Assembly (NCBI RefSeq): GCF_016906535.1
Contig: NC_057373.1
Location: forward strand, 1,488,001-1,552,000
DNA: 64,000 bases
Reading direction: 5' to 3'
DNA from: Rhizoctonia solani
Taxonomy: Eukaryota; Basidiomycota; Agaricomycetes; Cantharellales; Ceratobasidiaceae
Shown here piece after piece: positions 36,678-48,360 of this stretch. Under the pieces are notes generated by a model. It saw nothing but the letters and a program-made list of their open reading frames with translations, made no database searches and was not told where the DNA came from. Positions within the stretch are counted from its first letter, which is position 1. Every line of letters begins with the position of its first letter. The translations under genes were made by a program, and so were the position numbers.

Positions 36678-38291
36678 ATGTCTTGGTTGAAACGATCTCT
36701 TCTGGGATTATTGGCATCTCTCGGAATATTTATTGCTATTTTCTTTGGCGAAGTCTCTCGCGCACAAACGGAAAACCAGGCTGCTGCCCAAGCATTCTTT
36801 GAACGTGCTCAGCATGACACACAAGGGCATACGAATAACTGGGCTGTGCTTGTCTGTGCCTCGAGATATTGGTTTAACTATAGAGTAAGACAGTTCTTTC
36901 CGATTACTTTTCTTACTAACTCGTCCGTAATAAACCATTGAAGCACATGGCCAATGCTCTAGGAATGTAGGTTTTATCTTCTTCGCATTTGGTAGACGCA
37001 TTTACTTGAACAGGATGGCAGGTACCGCACCGTCAAACGGCTTGGTATTCCAGACTCTAATATCATTTTGATGTTGGCGGACGACGCTGCGTGTAACACA
37101 CGGAACAAGTTCCCCGGCTCTGTATACGCCAACCCTGGTCGGCAGATGGACCTCTATGGAGATAATATTGAGGTGGACTATCGAGGATATGAAGTTACAG
37201 TTGAAAACTTTATTCGTCTCTTGACTGGTAGGTTGTATGTGTGCTGCCATGGTATTGCCACGTCTTTGACTGATGTTTAAACCATCAGGCCGAGTGGAGC
37301 CTTCTCTTCCGCGCTCGAAACGACTTTTGACCGACGACCGATCGAATATATTTGTATACATGACGGGCCATGGGGGGAATGAATTCCTCAAATTTCAGGA
37401 CAATGAAGAGATCAGCGCTTTTGATATCGCTGATGCGTTCGAACAGATGTGGCAGAAAAAGCGGTAGGTATTCCCATGCCTACCCTGGTTTACTCTACAT
37501 AACCTTCTCTTCCTCAGGTACAATGAGATCTTTTTCATGATCGATACTTGCCAAGCGAACACTATGTACTCCAAATTTTATTCGCCAAACATTCTTGCAA
37601 CTGGGTCATCAGAATTGGGCGAGAACTCATATTCGGTGTGCAAAGATTGCTATTCCTTCACACGCCACCGCGTACTCACATTAGTGTCAGCATGAGAACG
37701 ATCACGATATAGGGGTAGCGGTTATCGATAGCTACACGCACTATGTACTCCAATATTTGGAACAGATTAATAAGACAAGCAAGGCGACAATGGCAGATCT
37801 GGTATGTCTGTCTATCTCTCATCCAGACAACCCCCTAATGACACGCACCCTTAACCTTGTGTTTTCAGTTTGCAAACTATGACCCTGTCCGAATTAAATC
37901 TCATGCCGGAGTCCGCTCCGACCTCTTCAACCGCCCCTTGAGTGCTACGAAAGTCACCGATTTTTTTGGAGGAGTCGCTCAAATCGAAGTATTAGATGAA
38001 CCGATCCCGAGCTTACCAGCTTTTTGCTCTGCGCAAGAACAGCCTCTCTCGGAAGCATCCTCACAAGGTCGCTCCAGCGATCGCCCCTCATCGAGGGATT
38101 CGTCATCTCAGGCACACCCGATCTCAGCTAACCATCCGAGCTTCCCCTCTCGAGCCAAATGGCATTCTGGAAATACGCCTCCGGCAAACGAATTAATTGG
38201 TGGCGCAGGAAGAGACGGTTTATGGGCGGCCACGGCCATCGTTGGCGGGCTAATCATGTGGTCTAGATTGAGGGTTTCGTTGCGAATTTAG
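36678..38291 (+). CDS. GPI8: GPI transamidase catalytic subunit Gpi8/PIG-K (C13 peptidase)
   Basis: ER-membrane cysteine protease that cleaves the C-terminal signal of precursor proteins and attaches the GPI anchor. N-terminal signal/anchor helix ([18 protein letters not shown]), then [36 protein letters not shown], the catalytic His in [15 protein letters not shown] and catalytic Cys in [30 protein letters not shown] C-terminal lumenal segments follow, and the last helix ([15 protein letters not shown]) spans the membrane. The intron before [13 protein letters not shown] splices cleanly. Complete; ends at 38291. Confidence 0.94.
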
Positions 38292-39307
38292 ATTGTAGAT
38301 ATTGATTCCGTTTAGCTTATTGTACAATAGACGTATTACTTGGCTAATTTCCATAACCTAGTTGCAATGTCATTTATCGAGTTGCCAATCACCTTGCCGG
38401 GTCGAGCTGCGCGCATTTCGTATCCACTGAATAGCTCCGGAGGTCAGGCCTCGAACCTCAGTTATTGTAATCCCGGTGCCAATGAACTCCGTTGCGACTC
38501 ATGATTACCATTTTGATTTATGTTGAATTGGGGGGAAGTGATATTCGTTTTCCCCAAATCGGCCTCCCCCCAGTTTATTATGTCCATAGCTCATCATCCG
38601 ACTAGGGAACCCAAACAAGGAAGTCTAGACTTTGCAGCCACCTTACCGCATGTCCCCTATTGTGTAGATGTCCATGCTCGGAATTTGCACATGTTCCGCT
38701 CAAGGATTCATTTCGCGCAAGCTCCGGGGGGTGGGAGGTCTTGCGCCTGGTGGTTTATTGTCACATATTGGTCCAAGCATGGTATAGTGATGGACCTCGA
38801 GTAGCGCTTCGGGAGGTCCAGCAAGTTTACGAAACACGCTCTTTAAGAAGCTTGGGCAGCGCTGCGGCGTATAATACAGGCTGTGAAATGCTTTTTTTGA
38901 TTGACGTAGTTGTTGACCCATCAACGATCAATGGGCCTGAGTAGACCAACCACGCGAGCATGTGCACGGACACCCTCACGTGAAATTCGGCTTTCTATGC
39001 AGGGTGCTGCTACGATGGGGATAAACACTGACCGACGCGGATGAAGCTCAAGTAGGATGCCAGAACAGATCGATACGTATATAGATCTGGGGGTTTGACA
39101 TGGCAAATGAGTAGAAACAAATACATGTGACTGTACAGTACTTTTAGCACCCCAAATTTAAAGGTCTGTCTACCTAATGCATCCTCCGGTCCGATATTTA
39201 ACCAAATGACCCTTGCAAACAGGAGGAAAGGGGGGGCAGGAGGAAGAAAAGATCGCTCCCGCCAGGATGCCCGTTTTACCGTGCGATTGTATCTTGTGGG
39301 AACAAAC
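38292..39307. other. Convergent gap, Gpi8 and Rpc19
   Basis: 1.0 kb between two 3' ends. Contains a CACGTG at 38977-38982 and a T-loop-like TCGAACCTC at 38451-38459 that does not fold as a tRNA. No gene seen. Confidence 0.5.
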
Positions 39308-40648
39308 TCATTCATGCATGTATGCCTCGATACTGTTGTCGAACCGGGAGCCAATCTCAGCGGTCACTTGGTCAAGGTTCTCGAGCGCTGTAATGAGTGC
39401 TTCTAACGAATCTTCCTCGTCTTTTTGTCCGGTTAACGAGTAGAAGGCAAGTGAGTTAGGGGGAGTTTCATATCGACAATGAAAAGTATATTACTCACCG
39501 TACATCTGAATGCGGAGATGGATCTTATTCTCCGAGGGGTGCGGTACGCTTCGTGCGTGGATTGCGCGCAAGGATCATCAACAATAGGCGCATAGCAGCC
39601 GACGAAGGGTCATGACGGAAATGTGCAAGGTCTCATTAGTAAAAGTTGACAGACAGAACAAATGGGCTAAAGGCAAAAGAACGATGGGGTGGGAGTTGCC
39701 GAAAATCGGTGAACGGGATCGAGCATCCGGGCTATTGCATATAGCCAAGTAATACCGCAGACAATGATTGATGCCATTTGTCGGTGGAGCATAGGGAAAT
39801 AAGCCCTGGAGTGCGTTTAGCCAGGTATAATGGCGATAAAAAGTCAAGCCCGCGGAGGCAAAATTGACGTATGCGGGGACAAATGCTATCCTCAAGAGGT
39901 TAGACGACTGAACAAATAGCGCCACACTAGCTAGCCGGTACGTCGTACGCGGATAGGAGGGCTCCCGGCTTGCACGGCATCTGTAGTAACGCCGAGAGAC
40001 AATAGAGGGCCGACGCCGAAACACGTTGTGCTGGGTGGAACGGTATCGGCTAGTCGCATAAGGCCGTAAATGCCGACCAGCCACGGGGCCACGGGGGTGA
40101 TGAAGCTCCGGTGTAAGCGAGGATCGCTGTAATTGTGATGATTCCAACACAGCGTTGTCGCCATAAAACGTGTTGCTGTGCGCCTTTGTGACTAGATATA
40201 GCAAGTGCTCCAAACATTGAGAGACCCGGCCGTCTGGAGACATAGTCCTATGGACATGGTGGAGCGGTGTAGGGCCATGGTTTTGGCTAACAGCCGTGAC
40301 GCAACGGAACACACCGGACAGATCGGTGGAACTGGAAGAAACGAGGAGAATAGAGACAAAAAATTTATCCTCACCTGTACCCGCAGAATTCAACTTTGGG
40401 GCTTTTGTCAGTCAATTTAGGGAAATACCCTGGGAGAGTTAGAGGTACAGCAGCTTACTTTTTCATCAGCATCCAGCGCAGACTATTGCCGATGGTGTGC
40501 GACTCGTTCATGATACAGTAGGTAGCTGCGGACTTGGTCCAGCCCTTCAACTGGGAAGAGTAAGTTCTGCACGCCAAGTACATAATTAAGGAGAGCTCAC
40601 TAGGGTTATCTTCTCGACTTCATCTACAACTCCCTTTACTTCGGCCAT
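39308..40648 (-). CDS. RPC19: RNA polymerase I/III subunit AC19 (Rpc19)
   Basis: Small alpha-like subunit shared by RNA polymerases I and III, pairing with AC40. The start at 40648 encodes MAEVKGVVDEVEKITLLKGW, then AATYCIMNESHTIGNSLRWM, the alpha-subunit dimerisation motif, LMKNPKVEFCGYS, VPHPSENKIHLRIQMYD and an acidic helical end DEEDSLEALITALENLDQV to AYMHE. About 130 residues, normal for the family. Exons split by three or four short introns and one of 826 nt (40374-39549) lying exactly between CGYS and VPHP. That long intron is largely one open reading frame; see findings. Confidence 0.9.
39549..40374 (-). other. 826-nt Rpc19 intron with long open frame
   Basis: Donor GTGAGG at 40374, acceptor CACGAAG at 39549. 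On the sense strand one frame stays open for about 270 codons (40393-39578), covering nearly the whole intron. It is Arg/Ser/Tyr/His-rich, with an internal ATG near 40243 (MSPDGRVSQCLEHLLYLV) and no recognised domain. It may be a nested or retained-intron product, a decayed insertion, or chance. Confidence 0.4.
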
Positions 40649-41134
40649 TGGGACTCGTGGGCGGTCGGGACTGAGAGGATAATTGTAAGGAAGCGACAAA
40701 CAAATAACAAACAAGCACCTCCGGATGAGTCCTGGAAATGACCGGATACAGCGGATTGACAATAGCGGGTCAATAGGCTGTTTGGACCCAAATACGAGTC
40801 AACAGAGACTCCGTCTACAATATGTCACACAAAAGCGGCCGAGTGCCTGTCGTTTGGCGCGTGTGGGCTGAATAGGGCAGTTCGCTTCTGTGCACTCTAA
40901 TCCTACATCTGTCGGTCTCTCCTCCTAACCGATTTGGCACACATACCCCAGCTGTTATAAAGTCCTCGCATGGCGAACCATCATGGCCCCCCTATCCCTC
41001 TCCAGACACGCATCGGCCTCGCTTCATTACCCTCTGTCTCCTGGTTTCACGCCGCACAATTGTCTAGAGGAACTCTGTGATCTTGGGGCTCTATATAACG
41101 ACCTCTGCTCTACCGTGCTCTTTCATTCACCCCC
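40649..41134. promoter_or_regulatory. Divergent gap, Rpc19 and unknown gene
   Basis: 486 bp. A CTATATAACGACC element at 41091-41103 lies about 40 bp upstream of the plus-strand ATG and may act as its TATA box. A short ATG-led frame at 40983 is not supported. Confidence 0.4.
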
Positions 41135-41783
41135 ATGAACACCCGGACTACTGTTTCTGAGACATCGCTGCCATTCTTTGACGCCTCAGCCAGACGAGTT
41201 CGACTTCCTCATCCTACTAGTAACTTGAACCACTTGAATACGCAGCTAGTGAGTAACTATAATATCTGAATACGCCCAAAATGTACTTATATAACTACCA
41301 CAGGACACTGCCTTCTCAAACCAAAAATCCTTAAAAGCACGGCGTACAGCCTCTCATATCCGTACTCCCTCCTGGAGTTCTGCCGCTTCGTCCAGCTCCG
41401 ACAGCCACCCCGCTACGACCAGATTCCCAAAGCGATTCCACCAGTGTTTCACCCCAGAAGCATCGCGGTCTCCTTCACCAATGACACAAATGACCTCGCA
41501 GACGACGAACACGAACGTCCAACCCCGCGTTCTCCGCTCGCCACCTCTGACTCCTCCTTCTGCTCGTTCCTCTTTCCCCTCCACACCTACGCGCAATTAC
41601 TCCCTCCGTTTGGAACCAGTGACTTCGAACGAGTCCGCTCAAGCTGCGGTAGTTTTCCCCGACTCAACCAACCCTAAACGCGCTCTGCTTCTCATAGGCC
41701 CTGCTATTGCCCGCTACGTCCGTGAGCGCGGCAAGTCTGCGCGCATGCACCCATATCGCGTCGTGTTTCGCCCCTCTCCATGA
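41135..41783 (+). CDS. Unknown protein with Ser/Thr-rich body and basic C-terminal motif
   Basis: Unrecognised; about 190 aa from two exons. Exon 1 (41135-41251) encodes MNTRTTVSETSLPFFDASAR to HLNTQL, followed by a GTGAGT donor; exon 2 resumes at DTAFSNQKSLKARRTASHI after ACCACAG. Most of the protein is Ser/Thr/Pro-rich and probably disordered (SPPLTPPSARSSFPSTPTRN resembles a CDK/MAPK target string). The C-terminal 30 residues look ordered and conserved in style: RALLLIGPAIARYVRERG then MHPYRVVFRPSP. No catalytic motif. The codon pattern supports a real gene. Confidence 0.7.
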
Positions 41784-42433
41784 ACCCCCCGATCCACTTG
41801 CTCTTTCCCTCCTGGCATTTGAATAAGTACCCTAAGGATGGAGGCTTTGGTATCTTGCCTCCCTAATGAATCTCAGTTACTTGTGTATGAATGATATCCA
41901 CATAGGCGTTGGCACCCGCATGTATTCTCCATTGTTTGTTTGTTTTTCGTTTGGGATTCGATGGACCGGAATTTTGCATGTAACTTATTAGGTTGGCAGG
42001 ATGCCCACAGCATGCCTTGCCTTTGATTGTTTGTATCATTATTGATGTAAATGTATAATGATTTTCGTATATTTTAAGGTGTGAAACGTCGCGTCCCTAG
42101 CGCTCAGCCCCCTGACTAGGTGATTACCACTAGCTAAAAATATCTTTCCATGTGCTCGGAACCCGCGCCGGGCATCCCGAACTCGAGTTACAACACTTGT
42201 GAGAGGTTGTCAAACAGAATGTGAGATTTACAGGATCGAAATTGACCCATGACCTACGGACCGGCCGGGCCGGACGAACTTAACTACACGGGTGCGCACC
42301 GATCCGCGATGGATTAGAACCAATACCGATTTTAGATTTATATATAAGCTGAGCGCGACGCGCAGAGTGGTCAGTACTCGTTTTTTTGTTTCTCTCGCTG
42401 CTAAGCTTTCTTCATTCTACACCCCCTACCACC
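41784..42433. promoter_or_regulatory. Gap with a clear TATA box for L-fuconate dehydratase
   Basis: 650 bp. TATATAAG at 42341-42348 lies about 85 bp upstream of the ATG at 42434, followed by a CT-rich leader. The 3' UTR of the preceding gene fills the first part. Confidence 0.5.
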
Positions 42434-44333
42434 ATGTCGACGATCACCAAGTATCAGATTCATGGTCGTCTGTTTCCCCTCCTGTCTCACCATTCAAGTG
42501 GGAAACTAATTTGACTCGGACACTTAGATGTCCGCTTCCCCACTAGTTTGACCGGAGATGGTACCGATGCTATGAACAAAGAGTGCGACTACTCTTCAGG
42601 CAAGTTGTCTCACTCGAGAGTACGCCGGATTGGTCTAATTGAACCGCATACAGCGTACGTCGAACTCCACACATCTGATGGCCTCGTGGGCCAAGGAATG
42701 ACTTTTACCATCGGCCGCGGCAACGATATTGTATGCATACTTGGGAATTCGTTTGCCACCGAGACACTAACACCTCATGGCTCGTAGGTTTGTACTGCTA
42801 TTGCCGCTGTTGCGGACCGTCTCGTGGGTAAAAAAACCGAGGAGCTTTTCAAAAACATGGGAGAGACTTGGGATTACCTCCTTGCCGACCCCCAGCTGCG
42901 CTGGTAAGCACTCACAATTATGGGCTATACGCTCCCCCCATCTTACTCATAATCCCGTAGGATCGGCCCCGAAAAAGGTGTCATTCACATCGCATCTGGT
43001 GCCGTGAACAACGCTGTATGGGACCTCTACGCTAAATCCAGGAAAAAGCCTTTGTGGAAGCTTGTGGTTGACATGTCACCCGTGAGTCTAATTTCACGTT
43101 AGGTTGTGCCTCATGGCATGAGATCTAGTGCCTAATTCTTCTTTCTTTCTTTCTTTTTTTATTATTCGTTTTCAGGAGGAGCTCGTCGCTTCCACCGCCT
43201 TCCGTTACATCTCGGATGCCATTACCAAGGAGGAGGCGATCGCCATGCTCAAGTCCCGCGAGGCGGGCAAGGCCGAGCGCGAGGCCAAAGTTCGTGAGTT
43301 GGCTACCCCGCCTATGTCACTTCGCTGGTTGGCTCGGATATGACGACGAAAAAGTTGCTCGCCTCACCAAGGAGGCCGTCTCTGCTGGCTTCAACCACTT
43401 CAAGGTAAGTTATTTGAATAATATTTCTAAAATACACTTTGATTTGTGACACGACAATTAGATGAAAGTGGGTTCCAATGTCGACGATGATCTTCGTCGT
43501 GGTCGCATTATCCGTTCCATCATTGACGACCCCAAGTATCTCCCTACGGACCGCACCCCACCTACCCCTGAGTCGATCGCAGGAAAGAACGCCGGTCCGA
43601 CTGGCTCCGTTTTCATGATTGACGCCAACCAAGTCTGGGATGTCCCCCAGGCGATCGAGTACGTCAAAAGCTCGAGTCCCTCAAGCCCTGGTTCATTGAA
43701 GAGCCTACTGCTCCGGATGACATCCTTGGCCATGCCTCCATTCGCAAGGCCCTTAAGCCTCACGGGATTGGCGTCGCTACTGGGGAGCATGCTCACAACC
43801 GAATGGTGTTCAAGCAGCTCCTTCAAGCTGAAGCAATCGACGTTGTCCAGATTGACTCGTGTCGTCTTGCCGGTGTGAGCGAGGTACTGGCTGTGCTGCT
43901 CATGGCTGCCAAGTTTGGTGTACCAGTATGCCCACATGCGGGTGGCGTTGGCTTGTGCGAATACGTTATTCACCTGAGGTGAGTCCTATCTTGCAAGCTT
44001 TTTCGTATTGAAGGAAAATTGATGTTCACGGAAACGCATAGCTTGATCGACTACATTGCCGTTTCTGGTACCATGGAGCGCAATGTGCTTGAGTTTGTTG
44101 ACCACTTGCACGAGCACTTTATCTACCCCTGCTCGATCAACAAAAACGGACGATACAATGTCCCCTCTAACCCCGAAGAAGGCTATAGGTAAGTTTGCTT
44201 GATCTGTGTCCACTATTCTGTCGGACTTATAGCCGTACCTAGTATCCAAATGCACAACCAGAGCATTGAAGAGTACAAGTGGCCAAATGGCTCCTACTGG
44301 GTCGCCAACCCCAAGACAAACGCTGCGTACTAA
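42434..44333 (+). CDS. L-fuconate dehydratase, enolase superfamily (three single-base frame breaks)
   Basis: Dehydrates L-fuconate to 2-keto-3-deoxy-L-fuconate in fucose breakdown; the animal homologue is ENOSF1. Starts [18 protein letters not shown]. Signature elements: [21 protein letters not shown], the GYPAYVTS strand, HFKMKVG (catalytic KxK), metal ligands in [19 protein letters not shown] and [15 protein letters not shown], and the catalytic His of VCPHAGGVG. Ends [11 protein letters not shown]. Reading requires restoring one base at three places: GG at 43301, GG at 43327 and AAAA at 43666, each inside a short homopolymer. All splice junctions are otherwise good, so assembly error is more likely than decay. 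Confidence 0.9.
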
Positions 44334-44738
44334 ACTCGTACGCGTCGTCGTGTCATACCTTGTCTCTTTTTCTGTTAGCTTTTATACACACATGCATGGG
44401 CTTGCTTCGATCTGGTTGTTGTTCAATGTACTTATCATAATGGTATGAGGTGAAATTCGGTGAATCATTGTTTAGTCCGGTGTGAATCGGGTCTGGGGCC
44501 TATTGTGCGCGATAATGTTGGTGCGATTGCTACGGATTGACTGGAGTCACTGAATGAAGACCCACCGGGATAAGAACACTGGTGCAATCATTCGAATCAA
44601 ATCCCGGTGTAAACATTACAGCGTTCTTCTCTTCCTCAGCCACGCGCATCATAAAGTCATTATCATAATGATGTCGAGGTGAAGGCCGTGAAGATGGAAA
44701 CAAAAAAAATCGATCACCATTGGCAGCGAGCCATGTCC
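44334..44738. other. Intergenic gap
   Basis: Convergent 3' flanks of the dehydratase and the broken small gene. No coding signal seen. Confidence 0.45.
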
Positions 44739-45263
44739 CTAGCGAACCTGGAACTCAAACGTCCATTTGTCTTCGGCGGGAGGTATACTCCCTTCACCCC
44801 ACTTGAAAGACCACCCTTTGCCGTATATCCAGGGTCGATGGGCTAGCAATGAGATGAGAATAGCTCTCGCACAAGATGAAATATCCCTTACTTGCTACGA
44901 GCGCAAATCCTTCTCCAGGAACGTGGCAGGGGTTGAAAGCGGCTTGCTTCTGTGATGGGTGAGGATGAGAAGGATGAGTTTCTGGAAATGTATGCGCCCA
45001 AATATATTAGACTCTGTATCAAGGGGAGGAGTAAGATCCATTTTTATACCGTCAAGTGAGGTTGAACCGAATGATATCTCGCGAGCGCCTCAATGACACA
45101 GGATTCCTATAGTCGGCTTTTTCAATTGAGTGGGAAGAGCGTTTCAACTTTGATCCACTCACGTTTCTGAGTTGAGGGTAACTTGAACTACGTGGGGTGT
45201 ACCAGATTCGGTAGAACCCGGGAGGAAAAGGAGCTGAGTGTTGTTGAGTTGAATATCTACCAT
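44739..45263 (-). pseudogene. Small broken gene, family unknown
   Basis: Seen only by joining short exons. ATG 45263 opens MVDIQLNNTQLLFLPGSTES, running to VVQVTLNSET before a GTGAGT donor (45162). After the acceptor at 45107 the fragments AREISFGSTSLDGIKMDLT and PPLDTESNIFG follow in a shifted frame. One more base in a GGG run near 45015 would continue into SQKQAAFNPCHVPGEGFALVAT, then a 49-nt intron and HRPWIYGKGWSFKWGEGS to TFEFQVR. A TATA-like element (45333-45340 on the minus strand) and two CACGTG sites (45273, 45325) sit just upstream. The first part is faintly arrestin-like; I cannot assign it. Either a pseudogene or a real gene with consensus errors. Confidence 0.35.
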
Positions 45264-45394
45264 TCGCTATTGCACGTGGTTGTAGAGGACTAAACAGTAG
45301 GCAGGACGCAGATGATGAGATAGCCACGTGGTATTATATAGGCGCCAATCGGTCTCGTACACACTGAATAAATTATAGAAAGATCCTGATAAAG

Positions 45395-46497
45395 CTACAT
45401 ATCGTCCACCGAATACTCGTATGCTTCGGCACCACGCCGCATGCGTTCGTTCTGTTTCTGGAAGTATTTCTTCTCGAATCCGTTTCCTCGATCTGTATGA
45501 GCACATTTAGTTTCAGGTTGTGTTGACTCATTCAGAATTGCGACGTACCAACACCATCCCAACGATAGCCAGGTTTGATACCGAAACGGTTGGGGGGTGG
45601 AGGTGGGCCCTGATACTCGGGTTTCTTTGGACCTTTGGATTTCTTGTTCTAGAATTATCACAGGTTATAAGTAAAAACATCATAGAAAAGTAGACTATGT
45701 TTCACCGTGAGGAAAGCAGCTGCGGGGTCATTCCATCTCTCTTGCGCCTTTTGTTCGGCATTCAAGTCCACATCGTCGGCGTATCTAACAATAAGGAAAA
45801 CGATATGAATAGGAAAACCATTGTCAGCAACAACCGGATCAACATACCTGGCCATTCCTCTTGTTTTCTCTTTTTCGAGCTCTAGTCGCCTCTTTTCCTC
45901 CTCCTCACGTTGTACCAGACCCTTTCCCCATTCCATCTTCTTCGCCTCTAGCTCCTCTCGTTCCCGCTTTTTCCTCGCTGCCTCTGCCCTCTCGGCCTTG
46001 GTATCGATCTTTCTACCCGACGCATCACGATACACCGTTTCTTGTGCAGCAGCTGCAGCCGCTTCGTCGATCTCTTCTTTTGTCGGCTTCTTCTTTTTGG
46101 GCATAGACTTCTTCAGCTGGTCGGCCGTCATCAGACCGGCCCGAAACACAGGTTGGTCATCATCTTCCACTACTTGCGGCTCCTCGTCCTTTGGAGTGGC
46201 CTCCTCCGGTATCTGGTCTCCCGGTTGCACAACCTCCCAATTTGATTTGGTAGTTTTCTTGAAAGAGCGATCAGATGCCAGTTGAGCCTCTTTCATATCC
46301 TCATCGTCAGAGTCTTTCTTTTCGCGCCCCCACCCGCCGTCATCATCATGAATGAAACCAGTCCCCGAGGAAGAGGCCTCAGTCGCTGTTTTTCGTTTCT
46401 TTTTCTTCGGCTTATCGCTAGTGCGTGCCAGAATTGCATCGGCCTTGGGACCAGACATGTATTTAGACGCTAGATAAGCCTGCATAGAGGACGACAT
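45395..46497 (-). CDS. BUD13: Pre-mRNA-splicing factor Bud13/Cwc26
   Basis: Component of the RES (pre-mRNA retention and splicing) complex with Snu17 and Pml1. Starts [14 protein letters not shown] at 46497; an upstream ATG at 46539 is less likely. Low-complexity Lys/Glu/Asp-rich middle ([31 protein letters not shown]) precedes the conserved helix [49 protein letters not shown], then [20 protein letters not shown] and [20 protein letters not shown], the C-terminal Cwc26 core that binds Snu17. Short introns inside ARY and after AAAFLT. Intact. Confidence 0.93.
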
Positions 46498-46587
46498 GGT
46501 GGTTGGCGAGTGGATAACACAAGGACGAGGAACAGCCACCGTTGTGTCACGTGTCTGTCGATCACTTTAACTTGGATTCCAATCGAG
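46498..46587. promoter_or_regulatory. 90-bp bidirectional promoter, Bud13 and mitochondrial AsnRS
   Basis: Two start codons only 90 bp apart. CACGTG at 46548-46553 lies near the centre, the only obvious element and shared by both directions. Confidence 0.45.
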
Positions 46588-48257
46588 ATGCTCTCCTGGC
46601 GTGCACACCGTGCCTTGGTATTGAGAGGCATTAGATACTATTCCAGGCCAGCGGCTTATGTTCTACCCCACACAATTAAACAGCTTTTGGCTTCCTCGCC
46701 TGATAGCGAGATAAACACAACTCTCACCGGGTTTGTTCGATCCATTCGCAAGCAGAAACATGTCGCATTTGCCGATATATCTGATGGGAGTACGCCGTTT
46801 CCGCTACAAGCCGTCATAGAATCGGATGGATTCGAGTCGGATATTATTCACCGGTAAGTATAGAACAGTAGTTATATGCCATCGAGTGGATCTAACATGC
46901 ATACCGTCAAGAATCACTTCTGGATCGAATCTGAAGCTCACTGGAAAACTCGTAAAGAGTGCTGGAGGTGGGCAAGAGTGGGACTTTGATGTGAGAGAGG
47001 TAGAAATACTTGGTCACTGTGACCCGGCGGTGAGACATTCAAGTATGGTTGACTCGGATTTTTGACTTAGTGTCTTGCGCATGTATAGGCATACCCGATC
47101 CAGAAAAAAACTCACACTCATGAGCACCTCCGAGCAAATGCCCACTTGCGCCCACGCACAGATGAGACTTCTTCCATGCTAAGAACCAGAGCCTTGCTCA
47201 ATCGCTCGATTTGTGACTATTTTGATGTGCGTCCAAGTTGCATTACTGTATTCTTAGCACTGAAACACAGTGAAAGTCTGAACAATTCATCCAAGTGCAC
47301 CCCCCTATCATCACAAGCAACGACACAGAGGGAGCTGGAGAAACCTTCCGCGTCAGCCCAACATCAGAACCCCTCGAGCCTCTCGAGTTGACCGAATCGA
47401 ATAGCAGTACCTCGGAGGCCAAACCAGAGTTCTTTGGTGTCCCCGCGTTCTTATCCGTATCCGCACAGCTCCATCTGGAGGCGCTCGCGCATTCACTCTC
47501 TCGCGTGTATACGTTATCACCTTCCTTTCGTGCCGAGCGTTCTCAAACCAACCGGCATCTAGCTGAATTTTGGATGCTTGAGGCTGAGCTACAGCTAGCT
47601 ACTCCGTCACTGGGTCCCTTACTTGACGTGGTGGAAGGATTGTTGCGGTCTGTTTTCGACACCTACACTAGGAGCACGGACGCAATGGTGCGCTTTCCCG
47701 AGGCAAAAGCAGCTCGTCATGCACTAGAAACCGAATGGAGGCGGGTAACGTATACTCACGCTCTGGAAGAGCTCAATCGCGCCCACGACCAAGGCGTGTT
47801 CGTCAAGCCAGCAGGGAAGGGAAAGGGAAAGGACATTGTCCCTAGGCCTATGTGGGGACAAGGGCTACGGAGCGAGCACGAGAGATACCTAGCACGCGAC
47901 AGCCCCGTCTTTGTAACTGACTATCCAGCCGATATTAAGCCGTTTTATATGCGACTCAATGAGGAAAGTACAACGCCCCCAACTGTCGCGTGTTTCGATC
48001 TCTTGCTTCCTGGACTTGGAGAACTTGTTGGAGGGTCTGTGCGTGAAGAGCGTCTCGATCGTCTGGACGCAGCTCTGAATCAGCGAGGCATGGTCATGGA
48101 CGAACTTGCATGGTACAGAGATTTGAGGTTGTATGGTGGGGGGCCGCATGCGGGTTTTGGGCTCGGATTTGAACGGTTAGTCAGTTTTGTTACCGGGCTA
48201 GAAAATGTACGCGAGTGTATTGCCTTCCCCAGAGCTTTTGGCAAAATGAAAGTGTAA
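46588..48257 (+). CDS. Mitochondrial asparaginyl-tRNA synthetase
   Basis: Charges mitochondrial tRNA-Asn; class IIb aminoacyl-tRNA synthetase, the Slm5/NARS2 type. A basic N-terminus (MLSWRAHRALVLRGIRYYSR) looks like a mitochondrial presequence. The anticodon-binding OB fold shows TTLTGFVRSIRKQKHVAFADI. The catalytic domain has motif 1 around FVQVHPPIITSNDTEGAGE, motif 2 FRAERSQTNRHLAEFWMLEA and motif 3 GFGLGFERLVSFVTGLENVR. A Gly/Lys insert (PAGKGKGKDIVPRP) is unusual but in a loop position. All four introns splice in frame; ends at 48257. Confidence 0.93.
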
Positions 48258-48360
48258 CCTGAGCATCACACGCTTATAAATAAAATTCGGTGTTGTTTTT
48301 CTTCGTTGCACGTCGTAAGATAAATCACAAACGGTCAGACTAGCTAGTTACGGGAGATAT

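Noticed and set aside
38430..38470. tRNA-like T-loop on the minus strand
   Set aside because: A GGTTCGAGGCC-like box is present but the T stem has a mismatch and no acceptor or D arm folds upstream.
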